From contig NZ_SADE01000002.1 of NCBI RefSeq assembly GCF_004005845.1, positions 124,421 through 188,420 of the forward strand: a stretch of DNA of 64,000 nt, in the 5' to 3' direction. Below the pieces are notes generated by a model, which ran no database searches, had not been told where the DNA came from, and saw only the letters and a program-made list of their open reading frames with translations. The translations under genes and the position numbers were made by a program. This document shows positions 7,857-17,820 of the stretch, piece after piece. This DNA is from Hwanghaeella grinnelliae (GTDB lineage: Bacteria; Pseudomonadota; Alphaproteobacteria; UBA8366; Aestuariispiraceae). Each line of letters starts with the position of its first letter. Positions within the stretch are counted from its first letter, which is position 1.

Positions 7857-10232
7857 TCAGTCGGCGGCGTCGGATTGATCGTGCCGACTCCGTACAAGTA
7901 TGCGGTCAAATTCAGCAAGGGTCGCCTGCACCCGGCCATAAACGGTCTCGGCGGGATAGGTCCCATCCACCGCGCGGACACCGACCGGCATGCCGAGGAA
8001 CAAGGCTAGCGCATCCTCGATCGTATCCACGCTATAGATATGGAACGTGCCATCGGCAACGGCTTCACCGACCTCGGATCGCAAGACCAGATTGCGCTCA
8101 TTGGCACGCGGGATCACGACGCCCTGCTTGCCCGTTAGGCCGTTTTCCTTGCAGGTGCGGTAGAAGCCTTCGATTTTATGATGCGCCCCACCAATTGCCT
8201 GGGCCATGCCGCGCTGGTTGACCGATCCGGTGATGGCAAGATCTTGACGGGCAGGCAGGTCGGAAAGGTCGGAGATGATGGCGATCAACTCCGCCAGGGA
8301 AGCACTGTCCCCTTCCACCCCGCCGTAATTCTGTTCGAAGGTGATGGAGCAATTGAACGAGACCGGCCTGGTCCGTGCGAACACCCCTGTCAGGTATCCG
8401 TGCAGAACCATCGCCCCCTTCTGCTGGATCGGGCCCGACATTTCGACGTCACGTTCGATATTGATGACGCCGCGCCGCCCGATACTGGCGCGGGCCGTAA
8501 TGCGCGATGCACTGCCAAAGGTATGATCGCCGACATCCCGGACCGTCAGACCATTGACCTGCCCGACGACCGCGCCGTCGGTGTCGATCATGATCGTCTT
8601 GCGGTGAACCTGTTCCTGCAGCCTGTCTTCCACCCGCGCGTTGCGGCGGCGGCGGCGCGCAACAGCCTTTTTCAGCAAGTCGGATGTAATCACACCGTCG
8701 GCGCGGGAAGCGAGATGCACCGCTTCCGTCAAAACGTCCTCGACGATTTCCGCCTGTGCGGTGATCTTGGTGCGGTCACCCGCCCAGCGTGAAGATTGCC
8801 CCAACAGCCGCTGCACGGCTTCGTCCTCTATCGCGGACGCACCGACACGCATTGCCGTTTCCCGAATGACGGAAGACAGGGCCGCCAGGTTCTGGTCCGT
8901 GGCGTCCATATCGGGATCGATATCCGCCTTCACCTTGAAATGAGTTCTAAATTCCGGGTCGATTGAAAAGAACGCGTAATACCACCGAGGCGCCCCGACA
9001 ATCACCACCTTCACATCCAGTGGGATCGGTTTCGGGTTGGGTGACCCGGTGATCTGAACGCCGCCTTGCCGATGCTGTTCCTCTATGCGGATTTCACTGT
9101 CCCGCAAGGCGCCTTTCAGGAAGGACCAACTAATGGGGTGTATCCCGATTGCCTCCGCCCTTAGCACCAGGATGCTGCCATTCGCCTTATGCAGGGCGCC
9201 CGCGCGGATCAAAGTAAAATCCGTATCCAGATAACCGCCGGTCGACCGGTACTCGATTCTGCCGAACAAATTCTCATAGAATGGATTGGCTTCCAGGACA
9301 GGTAGACATTCCTTGTCGTCGCCATGGTCCACAAGCAGGTTTACCATGTATCGACGTTCCGGCGGCTCCCTCTGTTCGACGGGCACCCCCGGCATAGCCG
9401 GCTGTTGCGGAAAGAACAGGGCCAGATTGTCGAGGATGTCTTCCCGCAACGTGATCAGCCAACGGTTCAGTCCGCCATATTTGCTGAATTCCGTATGCAA
9501 CCCCTCCAACATCGCGCCAACCGCATGGTCGGCCGCCTGGCGGCGCAGCTGTTGAATATTTTCCGCCAATTCGCCCTGCATCACCGCGGCGCGGCGAAGA
9601 ATGTCCCCCAGAATGGACCCGATCCGCTGCGCTTCTTCCTGCACCGCGACCCGGCGGTCTTCCGGCAGTTTGTCGATGCCGATGGGTTTCTCTTCCTCAT
9701 CGAGCGCCGCGACCATCAGCCCATTGGAGGTCTGCAGGATCGTCAAACCGTGTTCCCGCGCGTCCTGGCGAAGGGCATCGACCTCTTCTTCGATTTTGTC
9801 GTGGACTTCCTTGCCGGCCCTTTCCATGGCGGTGGTGAATTCCTCACCGCCAAAGGCCTGTACCAACGCGTCACGTAGATTGGGGATTGTGCGGGCCATG
9901 GCGTCGCGGAAGGCACGCCCGACCCCTGGCGGCAGGCGGACCGGTTTGGGCCGATGGCTGCGGCGAAAATTATTCAGATAAACCCAATCGTCGGGAACGG
10001 GTTTGTCCTTCAGAAATTCCGTCAGGAAAGCCAATGTCTGGGTCATCCGGCCGCTACGGTCTTCGCCGACGACGAAAATATTGAAACCGGGCGCATCAAG
10101 GGTCAGGCCGGTCTCCAACGCCTCTCGTGCGCGCTCGTGGCTCGACAGCTCGAACAGCGTCCCTGTGGCGGTGCCGTTCGGGTCGAATTTCGGAATACCA
10201 ACTTGTTCCGCCGGCAACTCGCGCGACGCCAT
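7857..10232 (-). CDS. Lon-like ATP-dependent protease family protein (AAA_32 plus Lon_C)
   Basis: A 791-residue protein with an N-terminal AAA-like region and a C-terminal Lon proteolytic domain. The Ser-Lys dyad is visible: Ser643 in EGDSASLAEL and Lys686 in IGGAHHKIEGF, 43 residues apart as in classical Lon. The Walker A position reads GEDRSGRMTQT near residue 54, lacking the usual lysine, so ATP use may differ from true Lon. This architecture matches the LonB/YcbZ-like group. I start at ATG 10232, with AGGTGGGGG just upstream; a GTG at 10244 is in frame but would overlap that site. It probably leads a unit with gmhA. It is divergent from the MOSC gene. Substrates are unknown. Confidence 0.9.
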   Translation of the reverse strand: MASRELPAEQVGIPKFDPNGTATGTLFELSSHERAREALETGLTLDAPGFNIFVVGEDRSGRMTQTLAFLTEFLKDKPVPDDWVYLNNFRRSHRPKPVRLPPGVGRAFRDAMARTIPNLRDALVQAFGGEEFTTAMERAGKEVHDKIEEEVDALRQDAREHGLTILQTSNGLMVAALDEEEKPIGIDKLPEDRRVAVQEEAQRIGSILGDILRRAAVMQGELAENIQQLRRQAADHAVGAMLEGLHTEFSKYGGLNRWLITLREDILDNLALFFPQQPAMPGVPVEQREPPERRYMVNLLVDHGDDKECLPVLEANPFYENLFGRIEYRSTGGYLDTDFTLIRAGALHKANGSILVLRAEAIGIHPISWSFLKGALRDSEIRIEEQHRQGGVQITGSPNPKPIPLDVKVVIVGAPRWYYAFFSIDPEFRTHFKVKADIDPDMDATDQNLAALSSVIRETAMRVGASAIEDEAVQRLLGQSSRWAGDRTKITAQAEIVEDVLTEAVHLASRADGVITSDLLKKAVARRRRRNARVEDRLQEQVHRKTIMIDTDGAVVGQVNGLTVRDVGDHTFGSASRITARASIGRRGVINIERDVEMSGPIQQKGAMVLHGYLTGVFARTRPVSFNCSITFEQNYGGVEGDSASLAELIAIISDLSDLPARQDLAITGSVNQRGMAQAIGGAHHKIEGFYRTCKENGLTGKQGVVIPRANERNLVLRSEVGEAVADGTFHIYSVDTIEDALALFLGMPVGVRAVDGTYPAETVYGRVQATLAEFDRILVRSRHDQSDAAD

Positions 10233-10346
10233 GAACACCCCCACCTGATATCAGTTATTTTCGACAGCTTAGCCTTTATACAAGGCCCCGGAAAACCGGC
10301 AAATCGCAGCCTTTTCGAATTGGGATGCTGCGTATACTGTGCGCGC

Positions 10347-11114
10347 ATGACAATCACGATTGCCGATATTTGCCGCTATCCCGTCAAGGGCTTGGCGGCC
10401 GATCATCCCTCCTCCGTTACGGTTGCGGCGGGTGAGGTGATTCCGTTCGACCGACGTTTCGCGCTGGCCCATGCATCCAGCCGCGTCGATAAGGCACAGC
10501 CCGATTGGGCACAGAAGAACGAATTCCTGATGCTGGCGCGCGATGAGAAATTGGCCCAGTTGGGAATCGAGTTCGACGAGGAAACGGCGGACCTTATGAT
10601 CACTCGCAAGGGTCGGTCCGTCAGCCGCGGTGTTTTGACCAGTCAAACCGGCCGAAACGTGCTTCAAACCTTCCTCGCGGCCTTCATGCCGGACGGTCCG
10701 CGCGGCAAGCCGGTGATCGTCGAATCGCCGGAAGGCAAAAGCTTCTCAGACGTACCGAGCAATTTTATCTCGATCATCAATCTCGCGACGGTCAAGGATA
10801 TCGAACGCGTCGTGCGGGAGCCGGTCGACCCCATGCGGTTTCGCGGCAATCTTTACGTGGAAGGCCTTCCCGCCTGGCGGGAAACAAGTTGGGTCGGTCA
10901 GGATATTTCGATCGGCAACGGCGTTGTCCTGCAGGTGCTGGAGCCGATTGGCCGATGCGCCGCCACCAATGTGGACCCAGCCACGGGGCAACGCGACCTG
11001 AACATTCCCCTGACACTGCGCAAAGGGTTCGGCCATACCAATTGCGGCGTCTATGCAAAGGTGAAAAGCGGCGGCACGATTTCGACGGGCGACACGATTA
11101 CAGAACCGGCCTGA
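10347..11114 (+). CDS. MOSC domain-containing protein
   Basis: A 255-residue protein with an N-terminal MOSC_N beta-barrel (IADICRYPVKGLAAD, residues 4-18) and a C-terminal MOSC domain. The putative sulfur-carrying cysteine is Cys204 in GRCAATNVDPATG, followed by LRKGFGHTNCGVYAKV. MOSC proteins handle sulfur or molybdenum cofactor, as in MOCOS or the mARC reductases; here there is no fused aminotransferase or ferredoxin domain. The start at ATG 10347 gives the standard N-terminus. The frame runs further upstream, but that part is antisense to the protease gene. It is monocistronic and ends at a bidirectional terminator. The substrate is unknown. Confidence 0.9.
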   Translation: MTITIADICRYPVKGLAADHPSSVTVAAGEVIPFDRRFALAHASSRVDKAQPDWAQKNEFLMLARDEKLAQLGIEFDEETADLMITRKGRSVSRGVLTSQTGRNVLQTFLAAFMPDGPRGKPVIVESPEGKSFSDVPSNFISIINLATVKDIERVVREPVDPMRFRGNLYVEGLPAWRETSWVGQDISIGNGVVLQVLEPIGRCAATNVDPATGQRDLNIPLTLRKGFGHTNCGVYAKVKSGGTISTGDTITEPA

Positions 11115-11152
11115 AGCCGCGCCCCACCGCTACCAAGACAACCGAGACAAAG

Positions 11153-11196
11153 AAAAAAGGGGAAGCTTTTAAGCTTCCCCTTCTTCGTATTCTTTT
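11153..11196. terminator. Bidirectional terminator between the MOSC and DUF4167 genes
   Basis: GGGGAAGCTT (11159-11168) and AAGCTTCCCC (11171-11180) form a perfect inverted repeat. On the plus strand it is followed by TTCTTCGTATTCTTTT; on the minus strand by TTTTTTCTTTG. It serves both convergent genes, most strongly the minus-strand DUF4167 gene. Confidence 0.85.
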
Positions 11197-11212
11197 GCAG
11201 TCCGCGACGCCG

Positions 11213-11803
11213 TCAATCGGCAGCGTTTTCCGCGGCAGCAGCCAATTCGGCCGGCGAATTCGGCACCTTGGCGCGCGGCGCACGGCGGCGGCGCTGCGGT
11301 GCGCGTTTTGCCGGTTGCTCGCCCTCTTCGGCAGCGGCTTCGGCCGGTTCGGCCTTCCGCGCGCGTCCGTTTCCGCGGCTCTCCGTCTCTTCTTTCGAGG
11401 ACTCTTCATCCTCGGCATTTTCGTTGCTTGCGCCGCTGGTAACGGTCACTTCAACCGCGGCTTCCGATTCGTTTTCGTCTTCATCCGCATCGGCCTCGGC
11501 TTCCGCCTGCATTTTCGCCATGCGGGCCTGACGGGCTTCCGCGTCCTGATTCAGGATTCGGAAATAATGCTCGGCATGCTGAAAATAACTTTCCGCGAGG
11601 ACACGGTCGCCGGCAGACGTCGCATCGCGCGCCATGGTCAGATACTTTTCATTGATCTGCGCCGCCGTGCCACGAATCCGCACGCTGGGGCCATTCGAAT
11701 CGAATGTCTGCCGATGACTGCCGCCACCGCCACGCCGATTGTTGTTGTTGTTATTACGATTGCGGCCACGCTTCTGGCCCTGCGATTGATTGTTCGGTCT
11801 CAT
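11213..11803 (-). CDS. DUF4167 domain-containing protein
   Basis: A 196-residue protein in three parts. Residues 1-40 are extremely Asn/Arg/Gly/Gln-rich (GQKRGRNRNNNNNNRRGGGG), residues about 40-100 form the compact DUF4167 domain (VRIRGTAAQINEKYLTMARD, YFQHAEHYFRILNQ), and the rest is an acidic then Arg/Ala-rich tail (DADEDENESE, RRRRAPRAK). The start is ATG 11803, preceded by GAAGAAGAG; the frame extends to 11839 without a better site. Function is not established; the basic low-complexity N-terminus resembles RNA-binding segments, which is inference. It lies downstream of hemA-prfA-prmC on the same strand, a conserved alphaproteobacterial neighbourhood. Confidence 0.88.
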   Translation of the reverse strand: MRPNNQSQGQKRGRNRNNNNNNRRGGGGSHRQTFDSNGPSVRIRGTAAQINEKYLTMARDATSAGDRVLAESYFQHAEHYFRILNQDAEARQARMAKMQAEAEADADEDENESEAAVEVTVTSGASNENAEDEESSKEETESRGNGRARKAEPAEAAAEEGEQPAKRAPQRRRRAPRAKVPNSPAELAAAAENAAD

Positions 11804-11839
11804 GCTCTTCTTCGCAAGATAGTGATGCACCATGCGCAC

Positions 11840-11855
11840 CGTGACTCACGTCACG
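11840..11855. promoter_or_regulatory. Dyad upstream of the DUF4167 gene
   Basis: CGTGAC (11840-11845) and GTCACG (11850-11855) flank TCAC, 37 bp before the DUF4167 start. It could be an operator or a 5'-UTR hairpin. The remaining part of this 296-bp gap, up to the prmC stop at 12100, shows no gene, tRNA or strong terminator. Confidence 0.25.
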
Positions 11856-12099
11856 TGGGCACTCCCCTCGGGCCACGGAATCTTTCCGCATCTGCCCTAC
11901 CATCGGAACGGCTAGCCAAAATCCTTGTTAGGAGATCAGACCGATCCGTTCCTTCGTCCTAATGACGGAGGCCCGGTAAACATCGGGAGCACATCATCCA
12001 CGGCTGCAGGCAACTGCAATCGATGCTCTTCTCAATGTCCGGAACACCTTCAACCTAGCCGCCGAAGCCCGTATTTCCAAGCGTTTTTTGCATCTGCGT

Positions 12100-12945
12100 C
12101 TATCCGGGCCATTGCGCGGAAATACAACGTTCGATCCCAGCGAGGTCTTGGCGTACCCGGATACGCGAAAACCCCTCCCTCACGCAGAAGGACGAGACCT
12201 CGGAAGCTTGGCGCGCGCCGACCTCCAGGGCCAGAAAACCACCCGGTTTCAGCGCGTCTTTCGCCGCAGGGATAATCGCCCGGTAGCATTCCAACCCATC
12301 CGCACCGCCATCCAAGGCCCGCATAGGGTCATGATCCCGAACTTCCCGGTCGAGCGCCTGTATATCGCCGCTTTTAATATAAGGTGGGTTTGAAACGATC
12401 AGGTCGAATCGGCCCGTCACGCCTGCGAACCAGTTTCCCACAAAGGCTTGCACCCGGTCGTCCAACCCGAATTCCTGGGCATTGGACAAGGTCGCATCCA
12501 CCGCCCCATCGCTGATATCCACACCGACCCCATGTGCGGCGGGAAATTCCCGTAACAAGGACAGCAGCAGGCAGCCGCTGCCAACGCCGAGGTCTAGTAT
12601 CCGCTCGACATGCGCGCGGTCCGGCAACAGGTCCAGCGCTTCTTCGATAACTGTTTCCGTATCCGGGCGGGGATCGAGCGTATCGGGACCGATCAGGAAG
12701 TCGTCTTTCCAGAAGCCCCGCCGCCCGACAATACGGGACACCGGTTCACCCGAGGCACGCCGCTTAATCGCTGTCCATGCCCGATCCGAATTGGACAGTT
12801 CCCTTTCGGGATAAGCGACAAGCGTTTCACCAGAAACCCCTTCAGTGAAAGCCAGCAGCAGGCGTGCTTCACGTCTTGGATCCTGATTGCCGGCTTCCTT
12901 TAGAAGACGGGCGGCATCCGCCAAAAAACCGTCGACCGTCGTCAC
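12100..12945 (-). CDS. prmC: Peptide chain release factor N5-glutamine methyltransferase
   Basis: PrmC methylates the glutamine of the GGQ motif in release factors RF1 and RF2, using S-adenosylmethionine. The 281-residue protein has the helical N-terminal substrate-binding domain (about 1-85), the SAM loop DLGVGSG at 118-124 and the catalytic NPPY at 186-189. The start is GTG 12945 with GGAG 7 nt upstream. It lies 25 bp downstream of prfA, its own substrate's gene, which is the usual arrangement and confirms the assignment. It is likely co-transcribed with hemA and prfA. Confidence 0.96.
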   Translation of the reverse strand: MTTVDGFLADAARLLKEAGNQDPRREARLLLAFTEGVSGETLVAYPERELSNSDRAWTAIKRRASGEPVSRIVGRRGFWKDDFLIGPDTLDPRPDTETVIEEALDLLPDRAHVERILDLGVGSGCLLLSLLREFPAAHGVGVDISDGAVDATLSNAQEFGLDDRVQAFVGNWFAGVTGRFDLIVSNPPYIKSGDIQALDREVRDHDPMRALDGGADGLECYRAIIPAAKDALKPGGFLALEVGARQASEVSSFCVREGFSRIRVRQDLAGIERCISAQWPG

Positions 12946-12970
12946 GTCCGGGCTCCACTATGCCGGCAGA

Positions 12971-14056
12971 TCACGCCGCATCTTCCGACAAGGCGGCCAA
13001 TCGCGCGGATTGTTCTTCCAGGATCAGCGCGTCCAGCACTTCGTCCAGCGCCTCGCCTTCCAAGACCTTGTCCAGCTTGTACAGCGTGAGATTGATGCGG
13101 TGGTCGGTAACGCGGCCTTGCGGGAAGTTATAGGTGCGGATGCGTTCGGAACGGTCGCCTGAGCCGACCTGGCCTTTCCGGTCCGCGGCGCGCTCCGACT
13201 CCTGCCGTTCGCGCTCATGCTCATAAAGCCTGGCCATCAACACCTTCATCGCCTTCGCGCGGTTCTTGTGCTGGGATTTCTCGTCCTGGCACTGCACGAC
13301 GATCCCGGACGGCATATGGGTGATGCGGACCGCACTGTCCGTCGTGTTGACGTGCTGACCGCCCGCCCCTTGGGACCGATAGGTATCGACGCGCAGGTCC
13401 TTCTCGTCGATGTGGATATCGACCTCTTCCGCTTCCGGCAGAACCGCCACCGTCGCAGCGGAGGTATGGATACGGCCGCCGCTTTCCGTGACCGGAACCC
13501 GCTGCACCCGATGGACGCCGGATTCGTACTTCATGCGGGCATAGACATCGCCACCGCTGATCGACGCGACGATCTGACTGTACCCGCCGATATCGTTTTC
13601 ACTGATATCGATGGCTTCCATGCGCCAGCCGTTCAGCGCCGCGTATTTCTGATACATCCGGTAAAGGTCGCCGGCGAACAACGCGGCCTCATCGCCGCCC
13701 GTTCCGGCCCTGATTTCGATGATGACGTTGCGCGCATCGGCCTCGTCCTTCGGCAACAGCATCAATTGCAGTTGATGTTCGATTTCCGGCAGGCGTTCTT
13801 TCAGGTCGTTGGCTTCCTCGCGCGCCATTTCGCGCATTTCCGCATCCGTCGACTTGTCCGCCAGCAATTCTTCAAGATCGGCGCGCTCCTGCTCAGCGGA
13901 TTGAAACGCCTCAATCTTTTCAACTATTGGGGAAATATCCGCATATTCCTTGGAAAGCGCAGTGAATTCCTGGGCATCCAGATTGCCCGCCGCCATTCGG
14001 TCCGACAATTCCTGCGCCCGGGCCGTTACCCGCTGCAACCTATCACGCCAACTCAT
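12971..14056 (-). CDS. prfA: Peptide chain release factor 1
   Basis: RF1 recognises UAA and UAG stop codons and triggers peptide release on the ribosome. The 361-residue length is typical. The codon-recognition tripeptide PVT is at residues 188-190 (PxT is RF1-specific; RF2 has SPF). The catalytic GGQ is at 232-234 in [16 protein letters not shown]. The start codon ATG 14056 overlaps the hemA stop by 4 bp (ATGA), so translation is probably coupled. The C-terminus holds the domain 4 sequence [19 protein letters not shown], also standard. Confidence 0.98.
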   Translation of the reverse strand: MSWRDRLQRVTARAQELSDRMAAGNLDAQEFTALSKEYADISPIVEKIEAFQSAEQERADLEELLADKSTDAEMREMAREEANDLKERLPEIEHQLQLMLLPKDEADARNVIIEIRAGTGGDEAALFAGDLYRMYQKYAALNGWRMEAIDISENDIGGYSQIVASISGGDVYARMKYESGVHRVQRVPVTESGGRIHTSAATVAVLPEAEEVDIHIDEKDLRVDTYRSQGAGGQHVNTTDSAVRITHMPSGIVVQCQDEKSQHKNRAKAMKVLMARLYEHERERQESERAADRKGQVGSGDRSERIRTYNFPQGRVTDHRINLTLYKLDKVLEGEALDEVLDALILEEQSARLAALSEDAA

Positions 14057-15402
14057 TCTACAGACCCATCGTCTTTCCGGCCTTCGCCGTTGGATTCACC
14101 ATCGAATTGCCCGCCTGCGGAATCTTCCAGCCGAAGATTGAACAGCCGCGCAACCACCCGGTTTACCGTTATCGTATCCCGCAAATCCGCCACGCCCCCT
14201 TGCGCCGCCACGTCGCGCAGGACTTTGCTGGGTGAATGCAGAAGATGATTGATCAGCAGCCGGGTGGCTTCTTCCGCATCGGCATTGGCATGATGTTCTA
14301 TCACATGCCGCCTGACGTCCTCGAAATGCTGGCGAAGGGCGACAAGCCCCGGAACACCTTCCTGCGCCGCCAGCGATTTCTGGAAGCTAACCACCCGTTC
14401 GTCAACCATTCTCGCGGCATCGTTGGCTTGTTCGTGGCGGCCGAACTTCCCTTCCCGCGCCATGCGCTCCAGGTCCGCCAACGTATATCGGAACGCGCCG
14501 TCCAGATCGTCGACCGCCGGGTCCACGTCTTCCGGGCTGCCGCAATCGAACAGGATGATGGGCAGGCCGCGGCGCTGGCGCAGGGCCCCCGCGGCAAGCG
14601 CCCTGTCGACAAGGAACCGACCGGAGCCTGATGCGGTGATCACGGCATCGGCCTCAGCCAAGGCATCGGGCAGGGAGTCGAAAGGGGTGAAATGACATTG
14701 AGCCCGCCCCGCTGCTCTTTCTGTACGGCGCGACGGCCCGGTCAGAACGCATTCCTGAACGCCGGCCAGGCGAAACTGTTCCAACAGCAGAGCGCCGGTA
14801 TCCCCCAACCCGATCACCAAAAGGCGGATCTTCGCCGGGTCGCCGTGCAGGTCCCGGGCGATTTGAACGGCAGCGGACGCAACGGTTACGGCCCCTTCGC
14901 CGATCCTGGTTTCCGTGCGAACCTGTTTCGCCAGTGAAAAGGTCGCCTGGTAAAGGGTGTCCAAATCGGCGCCGATCATTTCCACGTCCCGCGACTGCGC
15001 GAAGGCGTGCTTTACCTGTCCCAGCACCTGGCTTTCGCCCACGACCTGACTTTCAAGCGCGCAGGCGACACGGAAGATATGGCGGACCGCGTCCTGGTCA
15101 TAGCGCCGGAATAACTGTTCCTCGACGGCATTGCGGCGCCGTCCCGTGCACTCCGCAACCACGTCTTCAACCATACGCACCCCCTGTTCCGGGTCGGACA
15201 AGGCTAGATGAAATTCGACACGGTCACAGGTGGAAAGGATCACGGCCTGCCGGATGTCGCTGTCGCGCAACTTCGCAAGCATCCCGGCGCGGCCTTCGTC
15301 ATCGACGAACAGTCGGTCGCGGAACGCGGCATCGGCTGTCTGATGGCTTGCGCCGACAACCGCGTAACGGGGGCTTTCCCGGAATCCTGCTGCATCCGTC
15401 AT
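14053..15402 (-). CDS. hemA: Glutamyl-tRNA reductase
   Basis: HemA reduces glutamyl-tRNA to glutamate-1-semialdehyde, the first committed step of the C5 route to haem. The protein has 449 residues. The catalytic region reads [12 protein letters not shown] with the nucleophile Cys59; most family members have Asn where Asp60 stands. Other features are [13 protein letters not shown], the NADPH Rossmann motif [13 protein letters not shown] and a C-terminal dimerisation helix. I place the start at ATG 15402, where homologous sequence ([12 protein letters not shown]) begins. The presence of a C5 enzyme is notable because many alphaproteobacteria use 5-aminolevulinate synthase, confusingly also called hemA. 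It overlaps prfA by 4 bp. Confidence 0.93.
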   Translation of the reverse strand: MTDAAGFRESPRYAVVGASHQTADAAFRDRLFVDDEGRAGMLAKLRDSDIRQAVILSTCDRVEFHLALSDPEQGVRMVEDVVAECTGRRRNAVEEQLFRRYDQDAVRHIFRVACALESQVVGESQVLGQVKHAFAQSRDVEMIGADLDTLYQATFSLAKQVRTETRIGEGAVTVASAAVQIARDLHGDPAKIRLLVIGLGDTGALLLEQFRLAGVQECVLTGPSRRTERAAGRAQCHFTPFDSLPDALAEADAVITASGSGRFLVDRALAAGALRQRRGLPIILFDCGSPEDVDPAVDDLDGAFRYTLADLERMAREGKFGRHEQANDAARMVDERVVSFQKSLAAQEGVPGLVALRQHFEDVRRHVIEHHANADAEEATRLLINHLLHSPSKVLRDVAAQGGVADLRDTITVNRVVARLFNLRLEDSAGGQFDGESNGEGRKDDGSVE

Positions 15403-15421
15403 GCGGGCAGTATCCGCCCGG

Positions 15422-16666
15422 TCACATCGGTGGCGCAAGCCGCGCGGCAAGACCGTCCATCGGGGCTTCGATCTGTTCCCCGGTGGCGAGGTCCTTGATC
15501 TGCACCACACCGCGCGCCAACTCGTCATCACCCAGGATCACCGCCTGGCTGGCATTGACCTTGTCGGCCCGCTTCATCCGCTTCTTCATATTACCGCCGA
15601 AGGCCATATCCACCTGGACACCCGCGTGGCGCAAGGTTTCGGCCAATTTCAGCATCTGCCGCTCGGCCGCTTCGCCCATCGGGACCAAAGCGACGGGGCG
15701 GGCGCCCCCTTCCGGTTCGGTCGCCAGCATCGACAGGCGTTCGATCCCAGCGGCCCAGCCCACGCCCGGCGTCGGTTGCCCGCCCATCATTTCCATCAGC
15801 CCGTCATACCGTCCGCCAGCCATCACCGCGCTTTGCGATCCCAGTTCCGTCGTCGTGAATTCGAATGCCGTATGACAATAATAATCCAACCCACGGACCA
15901 AACGCGGATTCAGGCGATAGCCGATCCCGATATCGTCCAATCCCTGGCGCACCGTCGCGAAGAATTCCTGACTTTCCTGATTGAGATAGTCCGAGAAGAC
16001 CGGCGCATCGACGATCAGCTTCCGGTCTCCCTCATCCTTCGAATCCAGGATGCGCAACGGGTTGCGGTTCAGGCGGTCGCGGGAATCTTCGGACAGGCTA
16101 TCCTTGTGATCGCTAAAATACTCGACCAGCGCGTTGCGGTATTCCGTCCGGCTCGCCGTGTCGCCCAGCGTGTTCAGCTCCAGTTCCGTCCGGCCCAGAA
16201 TACCCAGGCGGTCCAGAATGGCCGCACCGCAGGCAATCACTTCGATATCCGCTTGGGGTTGCGGTGCGCCGATCAGTTCGATCCCGATCTGGTGGAATTG
16301 ACGCAACCTGCCTTTCTGCGGCCGTTCATAGCGGAACATCGGCCCGCCATAGAAATACCGGACCGGGGCATGTTGGGCGAGGCCGTTGGACATGAAGGCA
16401 CGGCAGACGCCGGCCGTGTTCTCCGGCCGCAGCGTGATCTCGTCCCCGCCCTTGTCGGTAAAGGTATACATTTCCTTCGTGACGACGTCGGACGTATCGC
16501 CCAGGGTGCGTTTGAACACCTGGGTAAATTCAAAGATCGGCGTCGACATGAACTCATAGCCATACAGCGACGACACACCGGCCGCATTGTCGATGACATG
16601 GCGGTGGCGCCGATGGTCTTCGGGCAAAAGGTCATGCGTGCCACGGACAGGCTGTAACGCCGCCAT
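15422..16666 (-). CDS. hisS: Histidyl-tRNA synthetase
   Basis: A class II aminoacyl-tRNA synthetase that charges tRNA-His, 414 residues long. Motif 2 is MFRYERPQKGRLRQFHQIGIE (split: FRYERP and RQFHQIG), the histidine-binding signature is RGLDYYCHTAFEF, and motif 3 is GVGWAAGIERL. The C-terminal anticodon-binding domain spans about 325-414. The start is ATG 16666, giving MAALQPVRGTHDLLP, the normal N-terminus; the frame continues far upstream inside ispG, but that is not coding. It lies 32 bp after ispG and 19 bp before hemA on the same strand, so it is probably in one operon with both. Confidence 0.97.
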   Translation of the reverse strand: MAALQPVRGTHDLLPEDHRRHRHVIDNAAGVSSLYGYEFMSTPIFEFTQVFKRTLGDTSDVVTKEMYTFTDKGGDEITLRPENTAGVCRAFMSNGLAQHAPVRYFYGGPMFRYERPQKGRLRQFHQIGIELIGAPQPQADIEVIACGAAILDRLGILGRTELELNTLGDTASRTEYRNALVEYFSDHKDSLSEDSRDRLNRNPLRILDSKDEGDRKLIVDAPVFSDYLNQESQEFFATVRQGLDDIGIGYRLNPRLVRGLDYYCHTAFEFTTTELGSQSAVMAGGRYDGLMEMMGGQPTPGVGWAAGIERLSMLATEPEGGARPVALVPMGEAAERQMLKLAETLRHAGVQVDMAFGGNMKKRMKRADKVNASQAVILGDDELARGVVQIKDLATGEQIEAPMDGLAARLAPPM

Positions 16667-16698
16667 ACGACTACTCCAACTGTGTTTCAGGTTTCCGG

Positions 16699-17820
16699 TT
16701 ATTCCGCCGCGGCCGCTTCCAGCCGCTCTTGTTCGATTTCCGCCGCCTTGGCTTCGACCAATCCGACCAGATGGTCGACGATGCCTTCGTCCTTCAGGCG
16801 ATGGGCCGGCTGCCCGGCGATGTAGACTTGATGGGTTCCCTTGCCGCCGCCGGTGAAACCGATATCGGTTTCCCGCGCCTCGCCAGGCCCGTTGACCACA
16901 CAGCCGATCACCGAAACGGTCATCGGCGTCGTAATATGGGAAAGCTTCTCCTCCAGGACCCGAACGGTCTCGATCACGTCGAACTGCTGACGCGCGCAGG
17001 AGGGGCAGGAAATCACGTTGACGCCGCGATAGCGCAGGCCCAGCGATTTCAGGATGTCGAAGCCGACCTTCACTTCCTCGACCGGGTCGGCCGACAGCGA
17101 AACACGGATCGTATCGCCGATCCCCGCCCAAAGCAGAGACCCGATCCCGATGGAACTCTTGATCGTACCGGTTCGCAGGCCGCCCGCTTCCGTCACGCCG
17201 AGATGCAGGGGATAGTCGCAGGCTTCCGCCAGGCCCTGATAGGCGGCGGCGGCGAGAAACACGTCGGAGGCTTTCACGCTGATCTTGAAGTCGAAGAAAT
17301 CGTTGTCTTCCAATATCTTCGCGTGTTCCAGCGCGCTTTCCACCATCGCTTCGGGGACCGGTTCGCCGTATTTCTCCAGCAGGTGGCGCTCAAGCGAGCC
17401 GGCATTGACGCCGATCCGCATGCTGCATCCGTGATCCTTGGCCGCCTTGACGACTTCGCGGACCCGTTCGGCGCTTCCGATATTACCCGGATTGATCCGC
17501 AGGCAGGCGGCGCCCGCCTCGGCCGCTTCGATCGCGCGCTTGTAGTGGAAATGAATGTCCGCGACGACGGGCACCTGAATCTGCGGGATGATTTTCGCGA
17601 GCCCATCGGTCGAGGCTTCGTCGGGGCAGGAAATCCGGATGATGTCGACCCCGGCCTCTTCGCATCGGCGCACCTGCGCGACCGTCGCGTCGACATCGGC
17701 GGTCAACGTATTGGTCATGGTCTGCACGGTGATGGGCGCATCGCCACCCACGGGCACGGACCCAACCATGACCTGACGGGATTTGCGGCGATAGATATCG
17801 CGATAGGGACGCACACTCAT
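16699..17820 (-). CDS. ispG: 4-hydroxy-3-methylbut-2-en-1-yl diphosphate synthase (flavodoxin/ferredoxin)
   Basis: IspG (GcpE) is the 4Fe-4S enzyme that converts methylerythritol cyclodiphosphate to HMBPP in the MEP route to isoprenoids. The 373-residue protein has the TIM barrel start ([26 protein letters not shown]) and three cluster cysteines: Cys272 and Cys275 in ISCPSCARQ and Cys307 in [12 protein letters not shown]. The start ATG 17820 gives [17 protein letters not shown], the family N-terminus; extension to 17898 has no support. It follows the RodZ-like gene by 197 bp with a hairpin in the gap and probably continues into hisS. Confidence 0.97.
   Translation of the reverse strand: MSVRPYRDIYRRKSRQVMVGSVPVGGDAPITVQTMTNTLTADVDATVAQVRRCEEAGVDIIRISCPDEASTDGLAKIIPQIQVPVVADIHFHYKRAIEAAEAGAACLRINPGNIGSAERVREVVKAAKDHGCSMRIGVNAGSLERHLLEKYGEPVPEAMVESALEHAKILEDNDFFDFKISVKASDVFLAAAAYQGLAEACDYPLHLGVTEAGGLRTGTIKSSIGIGSLLWAGIGDTIRVSLSADPVEEVKVGFDILKSLGLRYRGVNVISCPSCARQQFDVIETVRVLEEKLSHITTPMTVSVIGCVVNGPGEARETDIGFTGGGKGTHQVYIAGQPAHRLKDEGIVDHLVGLVEAKAAEIEQERLEAAAAE

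Noticed and set aside
16667-17131. N-terminal extension of hisS into ispG
   Set aside because: It overlaps ispG in another frame, and the normal HisS N-terminus starts at ATG 16666.
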